Assembly: GCA_034620365.1 (NCBI GenBank)
Contig: JAQGEQ010000175.1
Span: 806,001 to 870,000, forward strand
From: Pegea sp. RAD2-039
Taxonomy: Eukaryota > Chordata > Thaliacea > Salpida > Salpidae
DNA length: 64,000 bases
Direction: 5' to 3'
In this document: positions 45,737 through 56,679 of the stretch, one piece after another
How positions within the stretch are numbered: the stretch's first letter is position 1
Layout: each line of letters begins with the position of its first letter
Program-made: the position numbers and the translations under genes
Notes under the pieces: generated by a model
The model's input: only the letters and a program-made list of their open reading frames with translations
The model's database searches: none
Told to the model about the DNA's origin: nothing

Positions 45737-48401
45737 ATGATGTCTAGAAGCAAAACATATCTTCTTTTTGTTGGATTAATTGCTTTTGCAGGTAAGATCT
45801 GTTCATTTCTTTCAATAATTTTTACTAAAGTTTCTGATATCATTTAAAAATGTCTTAACCTAACGTAAAAGTTCTATAAAAATCAGATATACTAAATTCA
45901 GTATTTTAATCTTAAAACAACTGTATAAGCTGTTTTTTTGGGTGACACTACATTGCAAAGGAGTTTTTTTAGTGTTAAACTAACTGTGATAAGACTTATG
46001 TATTAGTTTCGACCTAGCTTTTGTGGTGAGGTAAGATAATAATTGGCATTGGTTTTAAAGTCAAATTGTTTTACTTTGCTTTTGACATTATTAATTCTAA
46101 TTGTTTTCAAAAGGTAATTGTTGACAAATGGAATCTATATTTTAAAAGCTAACTAATTCTTTAAATAAATTTTGATTTAAATTTTCTGATCAGTTTCTTT
46201 TAATTTTATTTTATTTATAATCTTGATCAAATTTTATAAATTTACTTTTTTAATTATTTTTATGTATTAAACAAGATATAACAATCTAAGAATTTTTTTA
46301 GCGGCATTTACAGAAGTGAAGGCCGAATCAGCAATCCCTTCAAACCCTACAACTGCAGATCCAAACACTGAAACTCCAACTACTGCAGCTCCAACTACTG
46401 CAGCTCCAACTACTGAACCTCCAACTACAGCAGCTCCAACAACTGAACCTCCAACTACTGCAGCTCCAACAACTGAACCTCCAACTACTGCAGCTCCAAC
46501 TACAGCAGCTCCAACAACTGAACCTCCAACTACTACAGCTCCAACTACAGCAGCTCCAACTACAGCAGCTCCAACAACTGAAGTTCCAACAACTGAAGCT
46601 CCAACAACTGAAGCTCCAACTACTAAAGCTCCAACAACTGAAGCTCCTACAACTGAAGCTCCAACTACTGAAGCTCCAACAACTAAAGCTCCAACAACTG
46701 AAGCTCCAACTACTGAAGCTCCAACTACTGAAGCTCCATCAACTGCAGCTTCTACAACTGCAGCTCCAACTAACAATGATGAAGTTCTCAATGTGTATAA
46801 CGTTGTTGATGTCTCCAATAAGAGTTGTTTGATGATGACATTGATGGCTCACTTCAACTACAAGTTATCTGATGTAAGTTTCTTACACTCTTTTTAAATA
46901 AATCTTATTAGTTCAACGGGTATGTCAGTTAAGAATAATTTCAAATCTTTAAGAATATATATTCGTCATTTAGTCAGATAACAATTTATATTTAACGATT
47001 TTATATATTTTTTGTTGTCTGAATTATCAACACTAAAAATTGTTGACTTGAAACTCAATTTAACTGAATTTATTAAAAGTTTATTTAACTAAAAACACTT
47101 TGTTTGCATAGAAGAGTAAATATACATTTTTGTGGGTTAGTTGATACTGATATCTACCACCAAGTTTCCTAGTTGTAAACAAATGTTTTTACAAAGTTAA
47201 TCTCTCAGCTGTTTTTAATGAAAACAAAATATTATATCTAAAGTTAGTGGCTGTTTAATCTCATTTATTTGTATGTAGAATTCAACTGAAGATGTGAATA
47301 TAACTTCAAGTTATAAAGCTGTATCCAGTAGTAGTGACTGTGGAAAATTGACCATTTCTCAAGGAGATAACGTTCTACAATTTACCTTCAAACATAGTTC
47401 TGACAACAAAACTTATTATTTGGACGAAGTAACTCTTCAAATCCAAAAAGGTTTGTTAGTTTATGTTAGATGCCCAAACTAATCTTTATTCGAACCTAGA
47501 AACTGCCAATAAATCTGCTCTTCATCTGGGAGAGGTGGGGATGAATGGTTCATATCTATGTGCTAGTGGAGCTGTGATTGACTTTGGTGATGGACAAAAA
47601 CTAATTATGGATTATATTCAGTTTCAAGCTTTTGGAATGACTAAAAGTAGTTATTCATCAGGTACGAAAACTCCATAAACTTGATTACTACTTCCTCTAA
47701 TTCCCAAACATCTTCATTCGAAGTCCTGTTTGCTGACAGATAAATTACAGACACAATAAAGCAAGTGAGACTATTTCCTTTGTTAATAGGAATATCTTGC
47801 AATGCTGATATGAGCCCGCTTATTCCTATTATTGTCGGTTCTATCCTGGCTGGTCTTGTTCTTCTTGTTGTTGTGGCTTACGTGATTGGTCGTCGTAATA
47901 CAAGAACAGGCTACGAAGAGATATAAAAGTTAGACGAAACACACTTCTCAGTACTATTGTGATGTTTATCAAAAGTCCCGGAATCACTACCATCAGCATG
48001 TAGCTTGAAAGAGCTTCATAATTTGTTTATTTAAACTTCGTCTTTTTATCGTCTTCTTTTTCAACTTTATAATCTTTGTCAGTTGAAAATGAAGTCAGTG
48101 AAATACCGACAAATGATTAATTTGCAAAATACTGCATGTAATCAACAGTCTTTAGTTAGATGTAGCTTCCTACAAATTCTTATCAATTCTCTTTCAAATC
48201 TCTTGAACTTGCTTCCTTTTCTTCTGACATTTTTTCTAATTTCAACTTTTTTTTTCAGCTCAAGTCTGCCCTGCCGATGCAAACTCTAGTGTCATGATTC
48301 CTATCATCGTTGGTTCGTGTCTCGCCGGACTCATTTTTGTCATTTTTGTAATTTACTGCATCGGCCGACGACGAACCAGTCACATATACGAAACTATGTG
48401 A
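45737..48401 (+). CDS. LAMP-A: mucin-like stalk plus one LAMP domain, two alternative tails
   Basis: Exons 45737-45791, 46302-46873, 47279-47450, 47470-47661, then either 47790-47926 (375 residues) or 48259-48401 (377 residues). Exon 1 encodes a signal peptide ('SKTYLLFVGLIAFA'). Exon 2 holds a Thr/Pro/Ala stalk of 5-residue units (PTTAA, PTTEP, PTTEA) and the start of a LAMP domain ('SCLMMTLMAHFNY'). Exons 3 and 4 complete it; cysteines 1-3 are in 'KSCLM', 'SDCGK' and 'YLCAS', the fourth in the terminal exon. Both last exons encode a hydrophobic helix and a short tail. The stalk plus a single domain is the CD68/macrosialin layout; LAMP proteins line lysosomes and late endosomes. The intron 47451-47469 would be only 19 nt (see findings). 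Confidence 0.85.
46376..46775 (+). repeat. 15-nt tandem repeat coding the LAMP-A Thr/Pro stalk
   Basis: About 26 in-frame units of 15 nt (consensus like 'ccaactactgcagct') coding P-T-T-x-x, first mostly PTTAA/PTTEP, later PTTEA/PTTKA. Threonine-dense repeats of this type are O-glycosylated in mucins and in CD68. The complementary strand also stays open (a Val/Gly/Ala-rich frame), which is an artefact of the repeat. Confidence 0.9.
47790..47926 (+). other. LAMP-A proximal terminal exon (tail GYEEI)
   Basis: Begins after an ATAG acceptor in phase 1. It encodes the fourth LAMP cysteine ('ISCNAD'), a transmembrane helix beginning 'SPLIPIIVGSILAGLVLL' and the tail 'GRRNTRTGYEEI' followed by the stop. 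G-Y-x-x-hydrophobic at the very C-terminus is the classical lysosomal sorting signal of LAMPs, read by AP complexes. Confidence 0.85.
48259..48401 (+). other. LAMP-A distal terminal exon (tail IYETM)
   Basis: Preceded by a strong polypyrimidine acceptor and in the same phase 1 as the proximal exon. It encodes 'AQVCPADANSSVMIPIIVGS', the rest of the membrane helix and a tail 'GRRRTSHIYETM' plus stop. The Y-x-x-M motif is a variant of the sorting signal. AATAAA at 48650 can serve it. It is clearly homologous to the proximal exon. Confidence 0.8.
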
Positions 48402-49716
48402 AGCTTGATTTAGCTCAATTTATTTTTCGGCTTTTACACATTTGTCTGCTAATGTCATTATTTCCTTTTTCGTTCTTTCTCAAATTATTAGTCATAACTT
48501 ACTTCCTTCTTGTAAAATCTAATTTATAGAATGTAGAGATCTGTTTTCATTTGAGATTTTACAACTAGACTCATCTCACACAGTTCATATTTGGTAGTAT
48601 GAAAAATGTCGCTCTTCTAGGCATTTCATCTTCGTAACTTTTATAATTCAATAAATCCGATGATCAGTTGGTATTTCAACTTACTTTTTCAACTTACAAA
48701 TTTAACTAACTCGCTGTCATTTACTTTTATTTACAGAGAAACCAAACAGTTTATGAGCAGTCTTGTCATTAGCAATAATCGACTGTCTCGTTGGACACAC
48801 TCAATCATTTATGAGATTAGTACGAACGTTTAAGTGTGAAGCCAATCAATTGCTAGTTTTTAATTTGCTAAGCTGTCTTGTGTGCTGCATAATTTAATGT
48901 TAGATTAATTGATGGCAATTGAGATGTTGGCAAAATACAATTGTACACGCCACAAAAGCTCAGGTTGGTGGCTATGGTGCACATATCTCTGCTTGGATAT
49001 TTTTCCAGGCAGTTTTGTAGAATAAATTGGCTAGAATAAGTTCCACTGTGGTATTTCTAGTTAGTTTCTTTTGGTAATAAAACATTTATTACCCAAAATA
49101 AGATTGTACAAAGATTAGCGACAACAACGTCTTTTCTACCTGGAGCTCTTCATTTATTGTAAATGATTGTTGGTAGATTTCTTCAATAAAATGTAAACTA
49201 AAAGATTAGGTTTGTATTTAAAACTAGTGATGTATTTACTAGTATCTCGTCACTAAGAATTGAAATGGACTTTTGTTTGTTAAGTTTCCACAAAGTAAAC
49301 CAAAATTTGTCTAAGCCTGTTAGTTTCATAAATTTTATTTAATTATTACTTTTAGTTAGTTATTTGACGGTAAATGTCAACTTTCAGTTGATAATTAGTT
49401 TTATAGAAATCACTTAAAGTTAAGTTTTGCTAAAATTAAACTTCTAACATTTCAATTTAACTTGAAATAATAGATAAGTTTAAGAAACTAAAACATATAA
49501 GAGCTTAGATAAATTATGTCTTTGCTAATATGCATTCTATTTTAAAATTAAATCTTATTTATTGTTCTTATCAATCAAATTAGAAAATCTTTGTAAATTA
49601 AGTGATATCTGTAATATATTTAAGAAGAATCCATTGTTATTAACAACTCAATTAGCAGAAATATTGGTAACAAACCAATAATATTTTAAGTAACGCAAAA
49701 CCAATTTTATTTCTAG
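48402..49716. other. Region between LAMP-A and LAMP-B
   Basis: AT-rich. I looked here for a LAMP-B signal-peptide exon ending in phase 1 and found none that fits. ATG at 48599 begins a short hydrophobic frame but its only donor is in the wrong phase. A poly(A) signal AATAAA lies at 48650. Confidence 0.4.
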
Positions 49717-52700
49717 TTATGATTGGATCGCCAGTGAATTCTAAAGAATTACCAAAACTTTCATTAAACACTACAATACCGACAACTACAAAACAGACAA
49801 CTACAATACCGACAACTACAATACCGACAACTACAATACCGACAACCACAAAACAGACAACTACAAAACCGACAACTACAATACCGACAACTACAAAACA
49901 GACAACTACAAAACAGACAACTACAAAACCGACAACTACAAAACCGACAACTACAAAACCGACAACTACAAAACAGACAACCACAAAACAGACAACTACA
50001 AAACAGACAACTACAAAACCGACAACTACAATACCGACAACTACAAAACAGACAACTACAAAACCGACAACTACAAAACCGACAACTACAAAACAGACAA
50101 CTACAAAGCCGACAACTACAAAACAGACAACTACAATACCGACAACTACAAAACAGACAACCACAAACCAAACAACCCCAAAACAGACAACTACAATACC
50201 GACAACTGACCCTTCAAGTAAAGTATTATTTTCAGAAAAAATTTTCTCTAAACAACAAAACTATCATTGTATTGGAAACATTTTTCAAAAAAATGTTTTC
50301 ACTTTATTAAGATTTCTCACTTAGATCATGTATTTAATTAAATAGAAGTTTGACTTAAATTTGAAAGAATACTTTTTTAATGATGTAACTGTAGTTGACT
50401 AACAATTTATTTTTTGTGATAAAATGTTATGTTTATAAAACAGCTTCAAAACCGAAACCCGATGAACCTACTAACTGTAAGTATATTTTCATTTACATAT
50501 GATACATAACACTATCATATTCCTCATTTTCTTCTTCTATTTTATTTTATCAAATCTTAGATTCATAATTTCCGTTTTCCATTTGCCTTTATAGTGTTTC
50601 TATTCTTTCTGTATTAATCTTCTTGTGTGATACCTAATACCCTTCAACTATCGCTTCGTTCATACTTGAATTTTGTCCCCTATAAGTTTGGTAAAAAAAT
50701 AAGGTTTTGACATTTAAGCTTCACGATAATTTTAAAATCTTGAAAAAATACATTTCACCTTCATCAATATCATTGTTACTATATTTTCTTAGACATATGG
50801 AGTCTTAAAAACGAAAATGAGGATTTTTGCTTTTATGGTGACTTTGCTCTAAGAATGGAAGTAACTTATTTGTCTATAAATTCCACAATTGAAAAAGTAA
50901 GTGCAAAATGAGATAAATATCATTTACTTGTTAAGCTGGTGTTTCAAGATAACTATATTTTAAAAAAAGCTATAGAAACGTTGGTAGTTTTTTATAATGA
51001 AAATATTTTATTAGATTTACTTCGATTATGAGAATTCAAGTCTTGTTACAAACGCAACAAATTGCAAAAATGATTCATTTGACGTTATTATCAAAGATGT
51101 TCAACTACAGCAAAATCTTAAATTGACTTTTAATAGATCACAAACTGATTATTTCTTGACTGAAGTTCAATTTAGCTTTATTAAAGATAAGAATATTTTT
51201 ATAAATTCTACAGGTAAGAGATGAAAGTATTCTAGTAATTATAAACGCAGTAACCTACATTTTAAGTATATATGCTTCTAATAAACTCTACTGGTTTAGA
51301 TCAAACTGAATATTAACTTCAAGAAAATTTAATAAGAAAAATAATTATTTTCTTAGTAATAAAGGAAACTTTATAATTTAATATTCTTAGTGAAGATAAC
51401 TCCTAATGTTTATGATACTTCAAACTAGGTTAAAAGAAATTCACTTGAATACACATAGAAGAAAAATAAAGATTTTTTTTTATTTACTAAATATAAACAT
51501 TAATTAATCAGCTTGTTAACTTAAATCTTGCACAATGGTTCAGATTAAAAAAAAACAATTAGCTTTTTTAGCTAATACAACAAAATGATACTTCAAAAGA
51601 TATTTATTGACTAATAGGCATTGTAAATAAATATTACTTTATTTAAAATTAATAATTACTTCATTGAAAAACATCTTATTTTAAATATCTTTTTATTCAG
51701 GTGATAATTCAACTTTAAAAACTTCATCTTACAAAGATATGATGCTGTTAAGAACTCCCTTAAATACAAGTTATGAGTGTTCCTTAGAGTCCCAAATACA
51801 CTTGATGAAGGTTGATAATGTTAGCATGTATTTACGACTGACCAAAGTTGACCAGCTTCAAGCTTTTTCATTTTCAAACAAATCTAATACAAGTAAAAAA
51901 TGTTAAATTCTACTTCATTTATCATAAAATGATCAGATATATTTTTTCTGTTCAATTTTTAAAATGTTTAAATTCTTAAGCAAGTTTTTATTCAAAGAAT
52001 CGAAATGCTTCCATGATCAAAAGCCAAAGGATTCAGCAATTAGAGTTTGGAAGGCAAAAGCTGGAAACCAAACTTGTGCAATTCTTCAGTCAAACTTAAA
52101 TATCCTTCTTGAATATACAGATGTATCAGACCAAGTCAGTCATAGCTTGCTGGATATTGAAGATAGTGATTTTCTATTTTTTTCAGCCAATGATGGTAAA
52201 CATTCCGATTACAAATGATTCAAAGTTAATTTCCAGTAAGTGTTCTGGGAATTCAACTTTGTTCACTATCGCAATTGATGATACTAATAAAAGTCTTTTA
52301 AACCTCACTTTGAAATTTACAAGCTATAATAAAAACACAAGCGATGAGTTCTATTTGTTTACTACCAAAGACAATTTGATGTATTCACTGAATGAAGTTA
52401 CTCTTAGTTACATGGGTAACAACAGATATATCCAAAATCATAGAGGTAAAGAGTTTATGATTTAATAAAATGTTTCTGAATGTAAGCAGAGTAAATCTAA
52501 AATTTGTAAATAACATAACAACAATCGTTTAACTCAAACTTCAATTATTTCCTATAATTCAAAAAGATATTTGAAATTGATTAAAGGTTACAATGAAACA
52601 TTCACTTCGAGTAAACTGGATATGATGACTGATGAAGTAGATGTAGGCAACTCTTACAAGTGTAGTCTTTCTGAAACTTTAGTGATTTGTAATGATAAAA

Positions 52701-55700
52701 ATGAAGATCATTTTAACTTGACTTTATCATCTACTCAATGGCAAGCTTTCAAAGTTGTTAATGACTCTTTTAGTCCAGGTGAATCTAATTTTCTTAGATA
52801 TTGTCGAAGTTGATAACTTCTTAATATTTGAAATTATTATATATTTTTTCAAACTTCTTTTTAATGACATCCTTGACGAGGTTGTTGATGACAAATTTGT
52901 ATTTTAGCTTCTCATTGCCCAGAAGAAGTAACCACTCCAGCCCCTACAGGTAAAACTAATCATTTAATTCTTAGCAAAATTACAAAAACTTTAAATTATA
53001 TTTGATTTTGATTGCTTCAGCTCCTGTCACAATAGTCCCAGTTGTTCCTGAGGAGCCAACGAGAGGTAAGTTGGCGTTGTAGTTGAAGTCATTTTACAAA
53101 AATGTTTAATTTGAAGGGAAAATTGTAATAACAAATTCAGCAAACAACAAGACGACTTGTTTAATAGCAAATATTGCTCTTCAATTGCGTACTATCTATC
53201 AGACTACATCTAATAATACAGCGGTTAGTGGCTTTGTGATTAATTTCAAAATAAGTTGAACTCTTAGAAGTTTTAATAATCATTCTTAAAATAGTTGGTG
53301 TGAACTAATCATTTACAAAGAAATAATATAATTCATTTTGTAAAGTAAACAATAGTTAAACTTTTATTTTCAAAGTATTGTCAGATTTTTTTTTAATACT
53401 TAATCTATTATTTCACAATTGAAAAATTCTTTCAAAAAATTATTGTTTGAAAGGTTAAGTTGTTACACATAAACTCAACAAAACGTTTTTAAATTCAATG
53501 TTTGATTTTGGTTTAAATTATTTTAATGATTGCACAAAGGTTGATAACAATTAAAATTAAGTAAACAGTTTATTAACAATACAACATACAGGAAAATACT
53601 TTTGATCTTTCAAACGTTTTATAATTTTGATAATGATTAAACATTTTTGAGTAAAGTTCTAAATAAGTTTGATTTTTATAGAAATTAATCTTAGATTTGA
53701 TGAAGTATTTCATTTACCGCAAAGATTCATAATTTATGTTTCACATATTCTATATTCTATAAACATTTTTATCAAATAAAATCTAATAAGACTTTGAACT
53801 TTATTTGGTTGTAAAACTCTAACAATGCACTAAAATATTTGCAAAAAATTAAAGGAAACAGGCTTCAATTTCATGATGAATGAAACCAAACTTGCAAGTG
53901 GTTCATGTGATGAACAGTTTTCAAATATCACTTTTATGTATGAGATCGCAAACACAAGTTGTCAGATCAAAATCTTCTCCAAGTTCGATACTGCATCAAA
54001 TACAAGCTCTATCAATTCAGTTTATGTCGAATATAAAATGTCTGCAGAAAAGTTTCCTCAATCTAAAGAACCTGGTTAGCTTCTACTACTAAAGTTTACT
54101 TTTATTTTATTAATTAAAAAACTAAATAGCAAATTTTAATCAACAAATCTTGAAGTTTATGTATTAAGAACAAGTTTGTTTATAAACAGGAAAGATGGTA
54201 CAAATTATGATGAAAGATATCAATGTAATGAAGACTCCAAAAGACAAATGTTTTAGTTGCCATTCAAACGAAACTGATATTTATCTTACAAATGGAAGCA
54301 ATATTGCTATACTTCGTATAAAAGGCGTACAATGGCAGACATTTAATATCGTCGAATCTAATTTTTCTGATAGTTAGTAAACTGAAACCTAAATTTGTAA
54401 CATCATACTAAAAGACAGAAATTACAAATCAAATTAAAAAAGAATTAATGTTTTTAAAAGAGACTTTTTCACACTTATGAAATATCTAGGTCATCAATGT
54501 TTTGGTGATGTCAGACCAACAACAGCAAGCCAAGGAGACTGGAAAGTCAAAGAGAGTAACAATACTTGTGCAAGATACAAAATGAAAGTTGGTTCATACA
54601 TCACATACCCAACGATGAAAAATGAAGTAATTTACTCAAAATATAATTCTCTAATACCAAGTGTGTGTCTCTAAAAATTTTAGAAATTATATTTCTATTA
54701 AAACTTATCAATTAAATTAAAATAGATATTTATTTTCATAAATTCTCATTTATTGTTTATATTTATAGAAGTAAACATTGAAATGATTTTTTGTAGAATT
54801 AATATTCTTTCTTGATCTTATGATCTTGTAGACCAAGATCGTTTATTGGTGAACTCTTTAAAAATAATTGTTAAAATTATATTATAATTTTATAAAATAT
54901 GTTTTAGTAATAAAACCAAAGTTTTGTTTGATTCAAATTTATAAAATGAAAAACAACTTCTAGATATTGCTGAAAAAAGTTGTCTCAAATTCTTTTGCTT
55001 CAATGCAGACAAACTGATCATCAAATCAATATAATTAATCCTTTAAGAATAAATTGATTTGAAAAAATATCTTAATGACTGAAAGATTCCAGTAACCAAT
55101 CAGCAACTAACAAATTTGATTAAAAAATGTTCTTTTCAGGAAGCAACTGTGTTTGTGCCTCTTGATAACTCAGCCACTGCAAGTGCTGATAGTATATGTG
55201 GTAACGCAAGCTCCGGAGTTCTTTCCACTTTGATGATCAGTATGGATATGGGCAAGATCAATTTTACTTTTTCTTTCAACGAAACTTCAGATGGAAAAAG
55301 TTTTGAATTAGAAAGTTTAGATTTTAGTTACGATTCATCATCCAAATTTTTTCCCAATCATCTTCCTCAAGGTGAATTCAGTTTCTAGACACTCTCTCAA
55401 TAAGCTGATTATACAAAATTAACTAATTAATATATTACTTTATTAGCTTTTCAAGTTTAACAGATTAATAATATTTTTTACAGAAAAATTTGTGCTTTTG
55501 ACAAATAATTCTTTGGACTTCTTTCAAGCTGACCAAAGTCAATCTTATAAGTGTTCAAGTGAAGAAGTTATCTTATATAAAGGAACCACGAGCCGTGTTG
55601 ATATTTCTGATGTACAACTTCAGCCTTTTGGGGTTGCAAAAAATAAGAATGGAGATTTTAGTTCAGGTAAAAACCTTTAAATTAATCTAGAGTAAAATTT

Positions 55701-56679
55701 TTCACTTTAAAAGTTTATATTTCTTTTATAAGAAGTTTGACAAAAATATTTTATTAATGAATGTTTGTATTGTTTTGTTTTATAAAATAGTGTTACCTCA
55801 GAAATTCACAAACAACAATTATTTATTTATTTTAAATTCTAATTGATCAACACTTCAATTCTTTATTTCTTTCAAAATTAATTTCAAAAAGTTTGTGAGA
55901 TTTTTACTAAGAAGCTATCAAACCATATTTTCTTTATTTATACTATAAAAAACTGTTAAAGCTAGGTATAGTTGTTCTAACATCAATATTAACTTGCAAA
56001 ACTATTTCCCAATACTTTATTTTATACTCAACGAATTTTCTGATAACTTTTAACTTCTAAAATGACACAACTTTTTGCTAGGCCAACCTAATGTTTTATA
56101 TTTAAAAGAAATGTTTACATTATAATTGTTACTTTCAAAATGTAAGGCGATCGTATTTTTAGCTTTTGACTGTGCAAGTGATTCACAAAACTGGACAACT
56201 AGAAAGATAATAGCAGTTGTTCTAATCATTTTGATCGGTCTTGTAATTATTGGAGGATTTTCATATTGTATATATCGAGTCATTAAAAGAAAAAAAGAGC
56301 TTGGTGCTTATCATGCATTTGATTAATATCAATTGTATGATAAGTCTAATAACAGACTAATAATAGAAAGTCTGATAATCAAATTAATTCTTCTTAAATC
56401 ATATTAAAAGCAACTAATACTTTATCTTATTGGTTTGCAAGAAATAAATGTTACTTTTCAGCAGAACTTTCTTATTTAGATATAATTCGTTTCTTGAAAC
56501 TACTTTTTATTGTAATTTTTTCCTGCTCAATAGCTTACAATTGCAATGCTGATGACTTCAGTCCATTGATACCAATCCTGGTGGGAGCGGTCTTAGCTCT
56601 TCTTATCGTCATCGTTTTAGTTGCTTACGTCATCGGAAGAAAGCGCTCTAGCTCACAAAATGAATACTCCACTATATAA
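49717..56679 (+). CDS. LAMP-B: Thr-rich stalk, four LAMP domains, alternative tails (5' exon not found)
   Basis: Exons: 49717-50217, 50444-50476, 50793-50896, 51015-51213, 51701-51892, 51998-52134, 52187-52445, 52587-52778, 52908-52949, 53021-53065, 53117-53223, 53855-54074, 54190-54372, 54490-54626, 55140-55371, 55484-55666, then 56163-56326 or 56534-56679. About 970-976 residues plus a missing 5' part. A stalk is followed by four LAMP domains, each from three exons with junction phases 1-0-1-1 and each with the four conserved cysteines (first in 'DFCFYG', 'QTCAIL', 'TTCLIA' and 'NTCARY'). A Pro/Thr hinge (exons at 52908 and 53021) separates domains 2 and 3. Vertebrate LAMP1/2 have two domains. 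The first visible exon starts in phase 1 and lacks a signal peptide; its ATG (49719) is not a likely start. Confidence 0.85.
49771..50206 (+). repeat. 15-nt tandem repeat coding the LAMP-B Thr stalk
   Basis: About 28 in-frame 15-nt units encode TTTKQ, TTTKP and TTTIP. They differ almost only by A/T in the fourth codon and A/C in the fifth, so the array is recent or homogenised. The stalk should be heavily O-glycosylated. The reverse strand also stays open in two frames (Val- and Cys-rich), artefacts of the repeat. Confidence 0.9.
56163..56326 (+). other. LAMP-B proximal terminal exon (tail ending YHAFD)
   Basis: Phase-1 acceptor after a TTTTTAG. It encodes the fourth cysteine of domain 4 ('FDCASD'), a long hydrophobic helix ('IIAVVLIILIGLVIIGGFSY') and a strongly basic tail ('YRVIKRKKELGAYHAFD'). 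The YHAF motif is followed by one Asp, so it is not the standard C-terminal form and may direct different sorting. Confidence 0.8.
56534..56679 (+). other. LAMP-B distal terminal exon (tail NEYSTI)
   Basis: Phase-1 acceptor (CTCAATAG) and a frame that gives 'YNCNADDFSPLIPILVGA', a membrane helix and the tail 'GRKRSSSQNEYSTI' plus stop, a canonical C-terminal Y-x-x-I signal. It is more similar to the LAMP-A proximal exon than to its neighbour. AATAAA at 56965 may serve it. Confidence 0.8.

Noticed and set aside
46267..46818. Long Val/Gly/Ala-rich reading frame opposite the LAMP-A stalk
   Set aside because: It is the complement of the 15-nt Thr/Pro repeat, which keeps several frames open. The plus strand has the signal peptide, splice sites and LAMP domain.
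47463..47678. Separate small gene starting at 47463 after a frameshift
   Set aside because: The protein is the second half of the LAMP domain and starts exactly at a conserved intron position, so a tiny intron (or assembly gap) explains it better than a new start.
48913..49026. Short Trp/Cys-containing frame proposed as LAMP-B leader
   Set aside because: It lacks a hydrophobic signal core and no donor gives the needed phase with a sensible sequence.
49652..50171. Two Val- and Cys-rich minus-strand frames at the LAMP-B repeat
   Set aside because: Both are by-products of the repetitive plus-strand exon; no start context or domain supports them.
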